64,000 nucleotides of DNA from Myxococcales bacterium (GCA_016720595.1 JADKKI010000035.1:42145-106144), one strand, 5' to 3'; shown: positions 25,628 through 37,821, counted from the first letter of the stretch. The notes: generated by a model from the letters alone, not told the origin. Translations and numbers: made by a program.

Positions 25628-27139
25628 ATGTCCCAGCACGGCTCGGGAAAACCACCTGGACCCGGCGCACCGCCGCAGGGTGGCTGGCCGCCGCCGTCCG
25701 GTCAGCCAGGCCCACCGGCGCAGCCGCACTACGGTCAACAGCAGCACTTCCCGCAGGTGCCGCCACAGCCGCAGCAACCCGCGGGCTATCCACCCCAAGC
25801 ACCACCGCAACCGGCGGCGTATCCGCAGCAACCCGCGGGCTATCCACCTCAGGCACCGTCGCAACCGGCGGCGTATCCGCACCAACCCGCAGCCTATCCA
25901 CCACAGGCTCCACCGCAACCGGCGGCGTATCCGCAGCAGCCCGCGGGCTATCCGCCGCAACTTCCGCCGCACCAACCCGGGGGCTATCCACCGCAAGCTC
26001 CCGGGCCGGCGGGCTATCCACCCAACCAAGCTCCTCCGGCGCCGCCGCCCGAGGCGAACATGTTCAAGCGCTCGATCGGTCGCGCGCTCCGGCTCCGGAT
26101 CGAGCCGCACGAGGTCTCGCCCAAGGAGCGCGCGGCGCTGCTCGCGGCGAATCCCCCGGTCACCACCCCGTACCTCCAGGCGTTCCTCGCCTGGCGTCGC
26201 TCGGTGTTGTTCCTCGTCGCGGTGGCGCTGATCCCGCTCACCCTCCTGCGCCTGCACGACGCGCTCGACGAGGAGTTCCCCGAGCAGCTCCGCTTCATCC
26301 TGCTGGTGCCCGCCGCCGCTGAAGGCTTGCTCTGCCTCGTGTGCTGGTACCAGCTGAAGAACTGGACCCACTGGCGCAAGCAGCGTCGCTCGCTGCTGCG
26401 GGTCTGGGTGCTGTTCATGGCGGCGCCGTTCCTGGTGTTCCTCGTGCCCGTGGACTCGATCATCCAGGGCATGCTCGAGAGCCAGGCCGGCACCGATGCG
26501 TGGGGTGGAGCCGCCGCCGTCGATGGCGCTGCGGTGGCCGGGGTGGTGGTCGCGCTCAAGACCACGATCGCGGTCTATGCGCTGCTCACGCTCGCACCCA
26601 AGGCCGTGTCGCTGCTCGCGGGGACGATTCGCGCGGGCATCGTCACCAAGATGCTGTTCCCGGGCACATCGGGACCCGGGTGGATCGTCGTGCTGTCGAC
26701 GCCGCTCTACACGCTGTTCGTGTTCACGCTCCTGATCGTCCCGTACCAGCTGACCGGCAGCGGCTGGTACCTCGGCGCGATGATCGCGCTCGCCGCCGCG
26801 CAGCTCGCGCTCGGGCGCGCGGGCTATGCACTCGCGAAGCCCACCACACACGACGAGGCCGTGAAGCTCGTGTCCAAGGCACGCGCCGCATATCTGCTCT
26901 CGATGATCGCGTTCGGTGCGTGCCTGCTCGTGGCGCTCGGCTCGCTCGCGGGCAAGCTGGGTGCGTCCACCATCGTGACCACCGCGCTGTCGTTCGAGAC
27001 CAACGTCATGATCCTGACCCTGATCGGCAGCGATCTCGTGATCGGCGCGCTGGCCCGAGGGCGCGGATTGCAGACCGGGACCCAGCACCTCGTCGACGAA
27101 TCCAACGCGCAGCTGACGGCGTTCGTCGGAGAGACGTAA
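25628..27139 (+). CDS. Pro/Gln-repeat polytopic membrane protein
   Basis: About 503 residues. The first 145 are a disordered Pro/Gln/Tyr-rich region with an 18-residue repeat of the form PAGYPPQAPPQPAAYPQQ. Then MFKRSIGRALRLRIEPHEVS and a membrane part of 6-7 hydrophobic segments follow (SVLFLVAVALIPLTLLRL, LLRVWVLFMAAPFLVFLVP and others), with no transport motif that I can see. Pro/Tyr-rich tails of this sort are common on cytoplasmic ends of myxobacterial membrane proteins. ATG 25628 is preferred to ATG 25598 because TACCAT ends 6 nt before it. The function is unknown. Confidence 0.75.
   Translation: MSQHGSGKPPGPGAPPQGGWPPPSGQPGPPAQPHYGQQQHFPQVPPQPQQPAGYPPQAPPQPAAYPQQPAGYPPQAPSQPAAYPHQPAAYPPQAPPQPAAYPQQPAGYPPQLPPHQPGGYPPQAPGPAGYPPNQAPPAPPPEANMFKRSIGRALRLRIEPHEVSPKERAALLAANPPVTTPYLQAFLAWRRSVLFLVAVALIPLTLLRLHDALDEEFPEQLRFILLVPAAAEGLLCLVCWYQLKNWTHWRKQRRSLLRVWVLFMAAPFLVFLVPVDSIIQGMLESQAGTDAWGGAAAVDGAAVAGVVVALKTTIAVYALLTLAPKAVSLLAGTIRAGIVTKMLFPGTSGPGWIVVLSTPLYTLFVFTLLIVPYQLTGSGWYLGAMIALAAAQLALGRAGYALAKPTTHDEAVKLVSKARAAYLLSMIAFGACLLVALGSLAGKLGASTIVTTALSFETNVMILTLIGSDLVIGALARGRGLQTGTQHLVDESNAQLTAFVGET
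25778..25993 (+). repeat. 54-bp in-frame tandem repeat (about 4 units)
   Basis: Units begin at 25778, 25832 and 25886, and a shorter, diverged one at 25940. Each encodes 18 residues of the type PAGYPPQAPPQPAAYPQQ. The copies differ mainly at third positions and a few Pro/Ser and Gln/His changes. Confidence 0.85.
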
Positions 27140-27302
27140 GCCCGCGATGATCGGGGATACCTACACCCGGCGAACGGGTCGAGCGACAACCCCAGAAAGC
27201 TGATCGTGGTCCTCCGCCACACGTGAATCCCCGACGAGACTCGCGGGTGGTCGCGGAGACCACATCGCGCTCCCGCACCGAGCCACGGTACGATGGAACG
27301 TC

Positions 27303-30300
27303 TTGCCCGAACCGAAGACTCCGTCTGACGAGACGCCGCCACCTGCCGAGCGCAAGGTCGCCGCGGTCGCGGCCGCGTCGATGGGCGTGCCTCGCAAGTC
27401 AGGAGCACACACGATCCCGAGGACGTCGTCCCCGCCGAGCGGCAAGGCCTCCGCGCCGATGCCGGCCGCGCCCGCGACGAACGCCGACGGCACGAGCCCA
27501 CCCAAGCGACCCGAGCGACCCGAGCGACCCGAGCACCCCGAACACGACGAGCGCACGGTGGTCGCGCCGGTGGCACCGGTCGCGTCTCCAAACCTCGTGC
27601 CGCGCAAGAGCGGGCCGATCGCCGCGCAGCGCCCGTCCCAGCAGATCGCTGCCGTCCCCGCACCGCCCCGGGCGTCGACCGCTGATGCGACGTCGGTGCT
27701 CCCGTCCGAACAGCAGTTTCCCAAGCTCGACGGGCGGACGGGTGGGGGCCGCAAGAAGCCGGAATCGCGCTCTCCTCTGGATTTCTCTCCGAACCAGAAG
27801 ATCGGCCGGTTCGAGCTGATCCGGGAGATCGCGCGTGGCGGGATGGGCCAGGTGTTCCTCGCGCGCGATACCAAGCTCGGTCGCAAGGTCGCGATCAAGT
27901 TCTTGCTTCATCCGGATCCAAACTTCGTCAGCCGGTTCATCGTGGAAGCGCGTGCCACCGCTCGGTGCACGCACGAGAACATCGTCACCATCTTCGAGGT
28001 CGCAGAGCACGAAGGCCTGCCCTTCATGGTCCTCGAGTACCTCGAGGGCAAGTCCCTCGCCGCGATCCTGGAGAACCAGCCGTCGCAGCGGCAGTTCACC
28101 GAGATGATGGTGTCTGTCGTCCGCGCGCTGGAGCGCGCCCACGAGCACGGGATCGTTCACCGCGATCTCAAGCCGAGCAACATCTTCGTCACCGACCGCG
28201 GCCACGTGAAGGTCCTCGACTTCGGGGTCGCGAAGCTGTTCGACGGTCCCGGCGAGGCGATCGATCAGGTGATCTCGGCGGCCGCGGGCCAGCCGATCGC
28301 TCCCTCCCAGGAGGACAGCAACTCGTACGTCACGTTCTCCGGCGGTGGTTCGCTGGTCGGCACGATGCCGTACATGTCGCCGGAGCAGTGGGGCATCGAC
28401 ACCGTCGATCACCTCTCGGATCTCTGGGCAGTAGGGATCATGTTCTGGCGCGCCCTGACGAAGGTGCATCCCGCCGGAACGATGAAGCCGGAGAAGCTGC
28501 GCGAGCGGCTCTGCGATCTCGACCATCCCTTGCCGAGCATCGGCTCGCGCGACGCCTCGATTCCCGCGGAGCTCGTGGCGATCGTCGATCGCTGTCTCGC
28601 GAAGCGGAAGGCGGCGCGCTACCAGTCCGCAGCGGAGCTCCTCGCCGATCTGCAGGCGTTCCTGCAGCCGAAGTCCGAGAGGTTGTCCGAGGATGCGTGT
28701 CCGTACCGCGGGCTCGCCGCGTTCGGCGAGGGTGACGCGAAGTTCTTCTTCGGGCGCTCGAGCGAGATCCGGACCGCGATGCAGCAGCTCGAGATGTGGC
28801 CGATGCTCGCCGTGATCGGGCCGTCCGGCGTCGGCAAGTCATCGTTCGTGCATGCCGGCCTCGTGCCCGCGGTGCGCGCCACCGGCGGCGACTGGCAGAT
28901 CCGGATCTTGCGCCCGGGCCGCCTGCCGCTCCACAGCCTCGCGAGTGTGCTCGATGATGCGATCGAGTCGGGGCGCGTGAGCAACATCGCGATCGAGCAG
29001 CTCCGGGACGCACCCGGGTTGTTCGGCGACATGCTCCGCAAGGAGGCCACGCGTCGCAAGCACAAGGTGATGATCGTGGTCGATCAGCTCGAGGAGCTGT
29101 TCACGCTGTCCGATGACGACGACAGCCGGAAGCTGTTCCTCTCCGCGCTACTCGCGGCCGCGGATGATCCGAGCGCGCCGGTCCGCGTGGTGCTCTCCAT
29201 GCGTGCGGACTTCCTAGATCGCCTCGCCGGTCACAAGCACTTCCTGTCCGAGCTGTCGCGTGGGCTGTTCTTCCTGTCCGCGCCCGATCAGGACAATCTC
29301 CGGGAGACGCTGGTTCGCCCGGCCGAGCTCGCGGGCTACGGCTTCGAAGATCAGCACATCGTCGATGACATGATGCAGGCCGCGACCAGCCGTGGTGCCT
29401 TGCCGTTGCTCCAGTTCGCCGCCACCCGGCTCTGGGACGCTCGTGACCGGACGCGCAAGAAGCTGACCGCATCTGCGTATGCCGCGATGGGCGGTGTGGG
29501 CGGCGCGTTTGCGCGGCATGCCGACGAGGTTGCCGCGGCGATTCCTTCGGCCAACCAGCTGTTGCTCAAGGCCGTGATGACGCGCCTGGTGACGCCCGAG
29601 GGCACCCGCGCGATCGTCGATCAGCGCGAGCTGTTCGGCCTCTCCGCCGATGAAGCGGAGGTCCGGCACATCCTCGATCACCTCGTTCGAGCGCGCCTGA
29701 TCAATCTCAACGTCGACTCGGCCGAGGGCACCACGACTGTCGAGATCGTCCACGAGGTGCTGATCAGCGAGTGGCCCACCCTGCGACGGTGGCTCGAGGA
29801 CAGCCACGCGCTCCGCGGGTTCATGCACGAGCTGCGGCAGGCCGTTCGCCAGTGGATCGCCCGCAACCGTTCGAGCGATCTGGTGTGGCGAGGAGGGACG
29901 GCACAGGACGCGCTCGGGCTGATCAAGCGCCACGTGATCGACCTCTCGACCACGGAGCGCGAGTACCTCGCCGCGGTTGCCCGCGAGGCCTCGCGCACCC
30001 GCCGCCGCCGGGTGTTCGCGTTCACCTCGATCTTCGCCGTGCTCGGGGTCGTGTTCGCACTCGGCGCAGTGGCCCTGATCCGGATCGCGAAGGCGCAGGA
30101 GCAAGCGAGCGAGCAGGCGTCCACGGCCCGCCTCGAGGCCCAGAAGGCACGCGACGCCGAAGCCGAGACCGGACGCCAGCTCGCGCTGGTCAAGGCCGAG
30201 GAGGCGCGCCGCACCAAGGCGGAAGCGGAGCGTCAGGCCGCCGAGGCTGCGGCGGTCAAGGCCAACGCCGATGTCCAGCTGTCACGCGAGGAGCTCGAGC

Positions 30301-30524
30301 GGGCGAACGTCGAGCTGAAATCGACGCTCGCCGAGTCGCTGAAGGACAAGCAGAAGGCGCAGGAGCTGGCCGTCGCGGCCAAGCTCGCCGCGGAGGCTGC
30401 GCGCAAGGCGACCGAGGAGGCCAAGGGTGCCACCGCGAAGCTGCAAGGGGCACTCGCTCGCGAGCAGCAACGGGTGAAGCAGCTGGAGCTCGAGAAGAGC
30501 AAGATCGCGACGGGTGGATTGTGA
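27303..30524 (+). CDS. Ser/Thr kinase - STAND NTPase fusion (kinase 2)
   Basis: A protein of 1073 residues. A Pro-rich leader is followed by the kinase domain at about 167-440: ELIREIARGGMGQVFLARD, the Lys in VAIKFLLH, HRDLKPSN near 286, DFGVAK, and GTMPYMSPEQW. A linker then leads into a STAND NTPase of the nSTAND1 type: CPYRGLAAFGEGDAKFFFGR, Walker A VIGPSGVGKSSF near 505, and Walker B-like VMIVVDQLEELFTL. After a winged-helix-like region comes one membrane helix near 904 (TSIFAVLGVVFALGAVALI) and a charged coiled coil to the end. In relatives WD40 repeats often follow; here they are absent. The start is taken as TTG 27303, 8 nt after TACGAT; the next in-frame ATG is near 27381. It is first of three overlapping genes. 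Confidence 0.88.
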   Translation: MPEPKTPSDETPPPAERKVAAVAAASMGVPRKSGAHTIPRTSSPPSGKASAPMPAAPATNADGTSPPKRPERPERPEHPEHDERTVVAPVAPVASPNLVPRKSGPIAAQRPSQQIAAVPAPPRASTADATSVLPSEQQFPKLDGRTGGGRKKPESRSPLDFSPNQKIGRFELIREIARGGMGQVFLARDTKLGRKVAIKFLLHPDPNFVSRFIVEARATARCTHENIVTIFEVAEHEGLPFMVLEYLEGKSLAAILENQPSQRQFTEMMVSVVRALERAHEHGIVHRDLKPSNIFVTDRGHVKVLDFGVAKLFDGPGEAIDQVISAAAGQPIAPSQEDSNSYVTFSGGGSLVGTMPYMSPEQWGIDTVDHLSDLWAVGIMFWRALTKVHPAGTMKPEKLRERLCDLDHPLPSIGSRDASIPAELVAIVDRCLAKRKAARYQSAAELLADLQAFLQPKSERLSEDACPYRGLAAFGEGDAKFFFGRSSEIRTAMQQLEMWPMLAVIGPSGVGKSSFVHAGLVPAVRATGGDWQIRILRPGRLPLHSLASVLDDAIESGRVSNIAIEQLRDAPGLFGDMLRKEATRRKHKVMIVVDQLEELFTLSDDDDSRKLFLSALLAAADDPSAPVRVVLSMRADFLDRLAGHKHFLSELSRGLFFLSAPDQDNLRETLVRPAELAGYGFEDQHIVDDMMQAATSRGALPLLQFAATRLWDARDRTRKKLTASAYAAMGGVGGAFARHADEVAAAIPSANQLLLKAVMTRLVTPEGTRAIVDQRELFGLSADEAEVRHILDHLVRARLINLNVDSAEGTTTVEIVHEVLISEWPTLRRWLEDSHALRGFMHELRQAVRQWIARNRSSDLVWRGGTAQDALGLIKRHVIDLSTTEREYLAAVAREASRTRRRRVFAFTSIFAVLGVVFALGAVALIRIAKAQEQASEQASTARLEAQKARDAEAETGRQLALVKAEEARRTKAEAERQAAEAAAVKANADVQLSREELERANVELKSTLAESLKDKQKAQELAVAAKLAAEAARKATEEAKGATAKLQGALAREQQRVKQLELEKSKIATGGL

Positions 30525-31486
30525 GGGTGACCTTGGCCGTCGTCGCGGCGCTGGGGCTCTCGATCCGGCCCGCGAGCGCGGATCCGGCCAAGCCGTGGGC
30601 CGACGGCGTCACGGCCGAGAACCAGCGACTCGCGCAGGCGATGTTCGAGGAGGGCAACACGCTGTTCTCCCAGCTCGCGCACGCGCCTGCGCTGGAGAAG
30701 TACCGTGCGGCGCTGCTGCTGTGGGATCACCCGCTGATCCGGTTCAACCTGGCGGTGACAGAGATCCGCCTGGATCGCGTGCTCGAGGCGGCGGAGGATC
30801 TCGAGAAGGCGCTGAAGTGGGGCGAGACCCCATTCAAGCCCGAGCTCTATCAGCAGGCCCTCGACTACCGCGCGCTGATCAAGCAGCAGGTCGGGCAAGT
30901 CGAGGTGAAGTGTGAACAGAGCGGCACGAAGGTGCTGCTGGACGGAAAGCAATGGTTCAGCTGCCCGGGCGTGCAGACCCAGCGCGTGATGTCAGGCGAG
31001 CACACGATCGTCGGCGAGCTCCGTGGCTTCCTCACGGCGTCGCAGCGAGTCATCGTCAAGGGCGGTGCGATCGCGAAGTCGCACGTGGCACTCGTGCCGC
31101 TCGAGAACGCGATCACCCTGCGCTATCGATACCGGCGCTGGATCCCGTGGACGATCTCGTCGGGCGGGCTGGCCCTCGGGCTGGTCGGGGCGGGCATCTG
31201 GTACGCGGGCAAGGGGCAGATGCAGACCTTCAACGAGAACTTCGCGCGCGAATGCACGATGACCGGGTGCGAGAAGGACCTCGCAGATCATCCTTCGCTC
31301 CGCGATCAGCGCGATAGCGCGAAGCTGAAAGGCTCGGTCGGGATCGGGATGATGGCGGCCGGCGGTGCGGTGCTGGTCGGCGGGATCGTGCTGACGATCC
31401 TCAACCGTCCTCAGAGGATCATGCCGACGGTCGAGGTCGCTCCGTCGGACGGGGGCATGAAGGCCGCGATCGGCTGGGGCTTCTGA
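30521..31486 (+). CDS. TPR/PEGA-type envelope protein
   Basis: A 321-residue protein. The GTG start overlaps the kinase stop (GTGA). The signal peptide is VRVTLAVVAALGLSIRPASA. TPR-like helices follow (EEGNTLFSQLAHAPALEKYR, LIRFNLAVTEIRLDRVLEAA), then a PEGA-like strand region (VEVKCEQSGTKVLLDGKQWF, GEHTIVGELRGFLTAS), and two membrane helices near the C-terminus (ISSGGLALGLVGAGIWYAG and IGMMAAGGAVLVGGIVLTI). The same plan appears in the genes at 19487 and 44561. Coupling to the kinase-STAND gene suggests it is its partner or periplasmic substrate reader. That is inference from gene order. Confidence 0.8.
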   Translation: MRVTLAVVAALGLSIRPASADPAKPWADGVTAENQRLAQAMFEEGNTLFSQLAHAPALEKYRAALLLWDHPLIRFNLAVTEIRLDRVLEAAEDLEKALKWGETPFKPELYQQALDYRALIKQQVGQVEVKCEQSGTKVLLDGKQWFSCPGVQTQRVMSGEHTIVGELRGFLTASQRVIVKGGAIAKSHVALVPLENAITLRYRYRRWIPWTISSGGLALGLVGAGIWYAGKGQMQTFNENFARECTMTGCEKDLADHPSLRDQRDSAKLKGSVGIGMMAAGGAVLVGGIVLTILNRPQRIMPTVEVAPSDGGMKAAIGWGF

Positions 31487-34400
31487 TGAAGTTCATCGTG
31501 ATGGTCTGGGTGCTCGTGGTGAGTGCCTGCGTCGCGCCGAGCGTGACGTCGTGCCCGGACGTCGACTGCCCGTTCAACGAGGTCTGCGACGGTCACGGCG
31601 GCTGCGCCAGGCAGGCGGCGATCGATGTGTGCGTCGGGAAGCCAGAGGGCGCGAGCTGCAGCTACGCGGAGACTCCCGACGGTCAGTGCTCGAACGATCT
31701 GTGCCTGCCCGTGGGTTGCGGCAACTACTTCGTGACGCCCGGCGAGGTCTGCGACGACGGCAACACGACCAACGGTGACGGCTGCTCCGCAGACTGCGCT
31801 TCCAACGAGATGTGCGGCAACGGGATCGTCGACCCCGCGAAGGGGGAGCAATGCGACGACGGCAACCTCGTGGATGGCGACGGCTGCCAGCACGACTGCC
31901 GCAATCCGCGGTGCGGCGACGGCATCGCCGACGCTGTGCTGAACGAGCAGTGCGATTCGGGGAGCGCGAACTCCAGTGCTCCCGATGCGCCGTGTCGGCC
32001 CAACTGTCAGCGCACGCGTTGCGGTGATGGCGTTCGCGATACCGGCGAGGTGTGCGACGACAACAACGTCACCAGCGGCGACGGCTGCGCGGGTGACTGC
32101 AAGTCCAACGAGACCTGTGGCAACTCGACCATCGATGTCATCAAGGGCGAGGTGTGCGACGACGGCAATGTCGCTGGTGGCGATGGTTGCTCCGCGAACT
32201 GCAAGTCGACCGAGGCCTGCGGTAATGGCGTCCTCGATACCGCGCGCGGCGAGGTGTGTGATGACGGCAACATCGTCAGCGGCGATGGCTGCTCGTCGGA
32301 CTGCAAGTCTCTCGAGATCTGCGGCAACGGGATCATCGACACCATCGACGAGCAGTGCGACCTCGGTCTGATGATGAACTCGGACCTGCCGGACTCGATG
32401 TGCCGGACCAACTGCAAGCGTCCGACGTGCGGTGACATGATCGTCGACCCGGTCGCCGGCGAGGCCTGCGACGCCGGGGCGATGAATGCGAACCTGCCGA
32501 ACAAGTGCCGGCTCAACTGCCAGGTCCCGCGCTGCGGCGACACCATCCGTGACGCCGGCGAGGTGTGCGACGACGGCAACTCGACGTCGGGCGACAACTG
32601 CTCGGCGGATTGTCGCTCTCTCGAGGTGTGCGGCAACGGGATCCTCGATGCAGCGAAGGGGGAGCAGTGCGACGACATGAACCTGAACAACGGCGATGCG
32701 TGTCGCAACGACTGCACGCTGCCGGTGTGCGGCGACGGACGACTCGACACCTTCGAGGCGTGCGATCGGGGCATGCTGAACTCGAACGCGCCGGACGCCC
32801 TGTGTCGCCTGAACTGTCAGCTCCCGCGCTGCGGTGACTCGGTGCGTGACGTCCTCGCGGGCGAGGTCTGCGACGACGGCAACATCGTCAGTGGCGACAA
32901 CTGCTCGGCGGACTGCCGGTCGCTCGAGATCTGCGGCAACTCTCTCGTCGACACCGCCAAGGGTGAGCAGTGCGATGCCGGTGGGCTGAACTCGAACGCC
33001 CCGAACGCTCCCTGCCGGACCAGCTGTCAGTTGCCGAAGTGTGGCGACAGCATCACCGACAACATCCTGGGTGAAGGGTGCGACCTCGGCGCGAGCAACT
33101 CCAACGCCGCGAACGCGACCTGTCGCGCCAACTGTCAGCCGCGGCGGTGCGGCGACGCGATCCTCGACACGGCGACCGAGGTCTGCGACGACGGCAACAC
33201 GATCGCAGGCGACAACTGCTCCGCGGACTGCGCTTCGAACGAGACCTGCGGCAACGGGATCGTCGACTTCGCCAAGGGCGAGCAGTGCGATGACATGAAC
33301 GTCGTCAACCTCGACCAGTGCCACAACAACTGCTCGCTGCCGCGGTGTGGCGATGGTGTGGTCGACTTCAACGAACAGTGCGACGCGGGCGCTGCCAACT
33401 CGAACGCTCCCAACTCCCCGTGCCGCACCAGCTGCCAGCCACCCAGGTGCGGCGACAACATCCTCGATACGGCGAGAGGTGAGGTCTGCGACGACGGGAA
33501 TCTGGTCTCGGGCGATGGCTGCCGACCTGACTGCCTGTCGAACGAGAGCTGCGGCAACGCCGTCGTCGATGTGATCGTCGGCGAGTCGTGCGACGACGGC
33601 AACCTGCGGGGTCGCGATGGCTGCAGCAAGTGCAAGGCGGAGGACGCGATCGTGCTGACTCCCGGCCTGACCCCGCCGGCGCGTGGGTACAACTCGATGG
33701 CCTACGATGGCGCTCGCCAGCGCACGGTGATGTTCGGTGGCTACGGCGGCAACCCGATCGGCGACACGTGGGAGTGGGATGGCGTGAGCTGGACCCAGAT
33801 CAAGCCGGTGCACTCACCGCCGGTGCGGTACGGCGCGGCGATGGCCTACGATGCGAAGCGCCTCCGCGTGGTGCTGTTCGGCGGCTACAACAACACCGGC
33901 GCGCGCGGTGACACCTGGGAGTGGGACGGCGTGGACTGGGTCGACAAGCAGCCCATCTCGAGCCCCGGGGCGCGTGGCTTTGCATCGATGGCCTATGACG
34001 CCATCCGCGGCAAGCTGGTGCTCTACGGCGGTGACGGCCAGGCGGATACCTGGGAGTGGAACGGCAGCACGTGGGCGCTGTTGTCACCGAGTGGCAACCC
34101 CGGGGGCCGGAATGGCCACACCATGGTCTACGACACGATCCGGAACCAGATCGTGCTCTATGGCGGCGGCGACAATCACACCTGGGTGTGGACCGGAGCG
34201 AGCACCACGTGGGTCGACAAGGGCGTGGTGACCGCGGGCATGCCGAACCAGTTCCGCATGGGGATGGCGTTCGACGTCAGCCGCCAGCGCGTGGTGCTGG
34301 CGAATGGAGCGGCGAACGTGACGTGGGAGTGGGATGGCAACGCCTGGGCCGCGATCGCTGGCACCGCCCCACCGGTTCGCGAGGTCAGCGCCGCTGCGTA

Positions 34401-35655
34401 CGATCCGATCCGCAAGCAGGTGGTGCTGTTCGGCGGCTGTTGCTGGCGCAGCGATACCTGGCTGCGCAGCGGGACGACGTGGACCTCGCCCGCGGCGTTC
34501 GTGCAGCCCTCCGCGCGCTTGATGGCGCCGGCGGTGTTCGATCCGTTGCGCAATCGGGTGGTGCTGTTCGGCGGCAACGATGGATGCTCGGGCTGCACGC
34601 TGAGCCAGGAGACCTGGGAGTGGGATGGCTCGCAGTGGCGTTCGATCGCTGCCACCACGCCGCCGTCACCGCGCTCGGGCGGGTGGATGGACTACAACAC
34701 GCAGACCCGCACGGTCACGATGTTCGGCGGCGCGGACGACACCTACACGCTCGACCAGAGCGTCTGGTCGTTCAATGGAAGTGGTTGGTCGCAGGCACCT
34801 TCATCGACCGGCCGACCGGCGGTGCGGACCTCGGCGATGGCCTACGATCGGAACGCGGACCGCGTGGTGACGTTCGGTGGGCGTGACGATGCCTCGTCCT
34901 ATTCGAACCTCGATACGACCTGGACGTGGAGCACGGCAGGTTGGGTCCAGACCGCGCCAGCAGCGCTGCCGTCGGCGCGAAGGAACGCGGCGATGGCGTA
35001 CGACCCGGTGCGCAAGCGGACCGTGATGTTCGGTGGCCAGGATGACCTCGGCCCGGCCGGCGATGTCTGGGAGTGGACGGGCGCGACCTGGATCCGGCTC
35101 AACGCCACGGGGCCATCGGGGCGGACCGCGACCTCGCTCGTGTTCAATCCCGATCTCCAGAAGGTGGTCGTGTTCGGTCACTCGCCGGATGCCGCAGAGG
35201 ACCTGTGGGAGTGGTCCGGTGCCGAGTGGACGCAACGCTTCGTCGACACGACGATCGCGGCGAAGTACCGGCCGTCGGTCGCCTACGACGCCGTCCACCA
35301 CAACCTCGTGACGTTCGGTGGCCGCGATCCGGCGATCGGGCCGACCGGCGCGACGCAGCTGATCCGCTACCGGCCCAACGTCTCGGTCGAGGCGTGTAAC
35401 TCCAACGTCGACTACGACCGCGATGGCATGGCGGGCTGCGCTGATTCCGATTGCTGGTCGGTGTGCACGCCCCTGTGTCCGCCTGGCACGAGCTGCCCGA
35501 TGACCGCGCCGAAGTGCGGTGACGGTGTGTGCAACCCGAACCTCGAGAACTGCAGCCTGTGCCCGAGCGATTGCGGCATGTGCCCGGCGGGCCAGTGCGG
35601 TGACTACACCTGCAACCAGGGCGAGTCGCCGGCGAGCTGTCCGACGGACTGCTAA
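31486..35655 (+). CDS. Giant Cys-rich DUF4215-Kelch surface lipoprotein
   Basis: A 1389-residue protein. The signal ends in a lipobox (VLVVSAC). From about residue 75 to 720 there are some 18 DUF4215-type repeats of the pattern CGNGxxDxxxGExCDDGNxxxGDGCSxxC, each with several Cys, expected to form disulfide-linked calcium-binding modules. From about 725 to 1300 there is a Kelch/galactose-oxidase-like propeller with repeats such as [20 protein letters not shown] followed by [10 protein letters not shown]. The last 90 residues are again Cys-rich ([20 protein letters not shown]). It overlaps the preceding stop (TGATG), so it is third in the kinase-STAND operon. It is probably a long surface adhesin or sensor. 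Confidence 0.9.
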   Translation: MKFIVMVWVLVVSACVAPSVTSCPDVDCPFNEVCDGHGGCARQAAIDVCVGKPEGASCSYAETPDGQCSNDLCLPVGCGNYFVTPGEVCDDGNTTNGDGCSADCASNEMCGNGIVDPAKGEQCDDGNLVDGDGCQHDCRNPRCGDGIADAVLNEQCDSGSANSSAPDAPCRPNCQRTRCGDGVRDTGEVCDDNNVTSGDGCAGDCKSNETCGNSTIDVIKGEVCDDGNVAGGDGCSANCKSTEACGNGVLDTARGEVCDDGNIVSGDGCSSDCKSLEICGNGIIDTIDEQCDLGLMMNSDLPDSMCRTNCKRPTCGDMIVDPVAGEACDAGAMNANLPNKCRLNCQVPRCGDTIRDAGEVCDDGNSTSGDNCSADCRSLEVCGNGILDAAKGEQCDDMNLNNGDACRNDCTLPVCGDGRLDTFEACDRGMLNSNAPDALCRLNCQLPRCGDSVRDVLAGEVCDDGNIVSGDNCSADCRSLEICGNSLVDTAKGEQCDAGGLNSNAPNAPCRTSCQLPKCGDSITDNILGEGCDLGASNSNAANATCRANCQPRRCGDAILDTATEVCDDGNTIAGDNCSADCASNETCGNGIVDFAKGEQCDDMNVVNLDQCHNNCSLPRCGDGVVDFNEQCDAGAANSNAPNSPCRTSCQPPRCGDNILDTARGEVCDDGNLVSGDGCRPDCLSNESCGNAVVDVIVGESCDDGNLRGRDGCSKCKAEDAIVLTPGLTPPARGYNSMAYDGARQRTVMFGGYGGNPIGDTWEWDGVSWTQIKPVHSPPVRYGAAMAYDAKRLRVVLFGGYNNTGARGDTWEWDGVDWVDKQPISSPGARGFASMAYDAIRGKLVLYGGDGQADTWEWNGSTWALLSPSGNPGGRNGHTMVYDTIRNQIVLYGGGDNHTWVWTGASTTWVDKGVVTAGMPNQFRMGMAFDVSRQRVVLANGAANVTWEWDGNAWAAIAGTAPPVREVSAAAYDPIRKQVVLFGGCCWRSDTWLRSGTTWTSPAAFVQPSARLMAPAVFDPLRNRVVLFGGNDGCSGCTLSQETWEWDGSQWRSIAATTPPSPRSGGWMDYNTQTRTVTMFGGADDTYTLDQSVWSFNGSGWSQAPSSTGRPAVRTSAMAYDRNADRVVTFGGRDDASSYSNLDTTWTWSTAGWVQTAPAALPSARRNAAMAYDPVRKRTVMFGGQDDLGPAGDVWEWTGATWIRLNATGPSGRTATSLVFNPDLQKVVVFGHSPDAAEDLWEWSGAEWTQRFVDTTIAAKYRPSVAYDAVHHNLVTFGGRDPAIGPTGATQLIRYRPNVSVEACNSNVDYDRDGMAGCADSDCWSVCTPLCPPGTSCPMTAPKCGDGVCNPNLENCSLCPSDCGMCPAGQCGDYTCNQGESPASCPTDC

Positions 35656-36416
35656 GGAGCGGGGGGAGCGTCCGCCGCGAGCGGAGGGATCACGAGTGGG
35701 TTGGGCAGGCCGTCGGTGACCGCCAGCTCGCGACCATCGGGGAGCTTCGCCGTGAGCTCGACCTCGATCCCGCGCTCGAGGAACTCGAACGGGATGTTCT
35801 CGACCATCCCGCACATCGTCTGACCGAGCCGCGCTTCCGAGCGGTCGTTCTCGATCGCGGCGGGGAGCGGACGGACGCGCCAGGCATCATCGTGATCCCG
35901 ACGCCAGCGCAGCGTGAACGCGATCGCGGGGATGTCGACGCTCAGCGCGGCGAGCTCGCCGATCCGGCGGTACGGGCCGAGCCGGGTATCGCGATCGCGA
36001 CGAACCTTGACGGTCGCGCTCGCGGGTGGCGTCCAGTCCTTGGCGATCGTGTAGCTCCCGGCCAGCTCGCTCCCCTGGCTGTACCGATTCCACACCCAGA
36101 GCTCCAGCTTGCCGGCCTTCCGGCTCTGGATCTTGATGAACCGGATGACGCCGTCGACAGCGCGGACATCTCGGGTCGAGATCGCGACGGTCTTGCCGTC
36201 GATCGTCGCGCGGATCGCCGTGACCGAGGCCTTCGACCTGCGCTTGCCGTCGTAGTACTTGTCCTCGACGTTGAACGCGAGCGTGGGCGCGAGCGGGAGG
36301 GTCGCGGACTCGGCGGGCGCGAACGCCCCATCGGAGCCGCAGTACGGACCGGCATGCACCGTGCTGCTCGCCGCAAGTAGCAGGAGCATGACTGTCGCGA
36401 TCGACTTCGAGGTCAT
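35652..36416 (-). CDS. Secreted hypothetical protein
   Basis: A 254-residue protein with a signal peptide (SIATVMLLLLAASSTVHAGP). The mature part is beta-rich with two Cys (CGSDGAF at the start, TMCGMVENIPFEFLERGIEV later). The middle reads like a bacterial Ig or jelly-roll fold (SVTAIRATIDGKTVAISTRD, IAFTLRWRRDHDDAW). No enzyme motif is seen. The stop overlaps that of the Cys-rich Kelch gene by 4 nt, tail to tail. The start is the ATG directly before the signal peptide. The function is unknown. Confidence 0.72.
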   Translation of the reverse strand: MTSKSIATVMLLLLAASSTVHAGPYCGSDGAFAPAESATLPLAPTLAFNVEDKYYDGKRRSKASVTAIRATIDGKTVAISTRDVRAVDGVIRFIKIQSRKAGKLELWVWNRYSQGSELAGSYTIAKDWTPPASATVKVRRDRDTRLGPYRRIGELAALSVDIPAIAFTLRWRRDHDDAWRVRPLPAAIENDRSEARLGQTMCGMVENIPFEFLERGIEVELTAKLPDGRELAVTDGLPNPLVIPPLAADAPPAP

Positions 36417-36456
36417 CCGCAGACGACACGTCGGCGACGACCGAGTTGCACCCGAC

Positions 36457-37778
<1,322 letters not shown>

Positions 37779-37779
<1 letters not shown>

Positions 37780-37808
37780 TGACGCGGTCTCTAGATCAGC
37801 GGTATCAC
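37779..37808 (+). promoter_or_regulatory. Promoter of the response-regulator operon
   Basis: TTGACG at 37779-37784, an 18-nt spacer and TATCAC at 37803-37808. The predicted transcript start falls near 37815, between the GTG at 37813 and the ATG at 37822, and favours the ATG with a leader of only a few nt. The -35 touches the start codon of the divergent M16 gene. Confidence 0.5.
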
Positions 37809-37821
37809 ACGGGTGTCCCCG

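Noticed and set aside
27140-27302. Possible small RNA or regulatory element before kinase 2
   Set aside because: Only a 5-bp hairpin (ACCCG-GCGAA-CGGGT) and loose inverted repeats are seen, which is not enough for a call.
31735-33640. Direct repeats that could suggest a DNA repeat array
   Set aside because: They follow the DUF4215 protein repeat and vary freely at third codon positions, so selection is on the protein.
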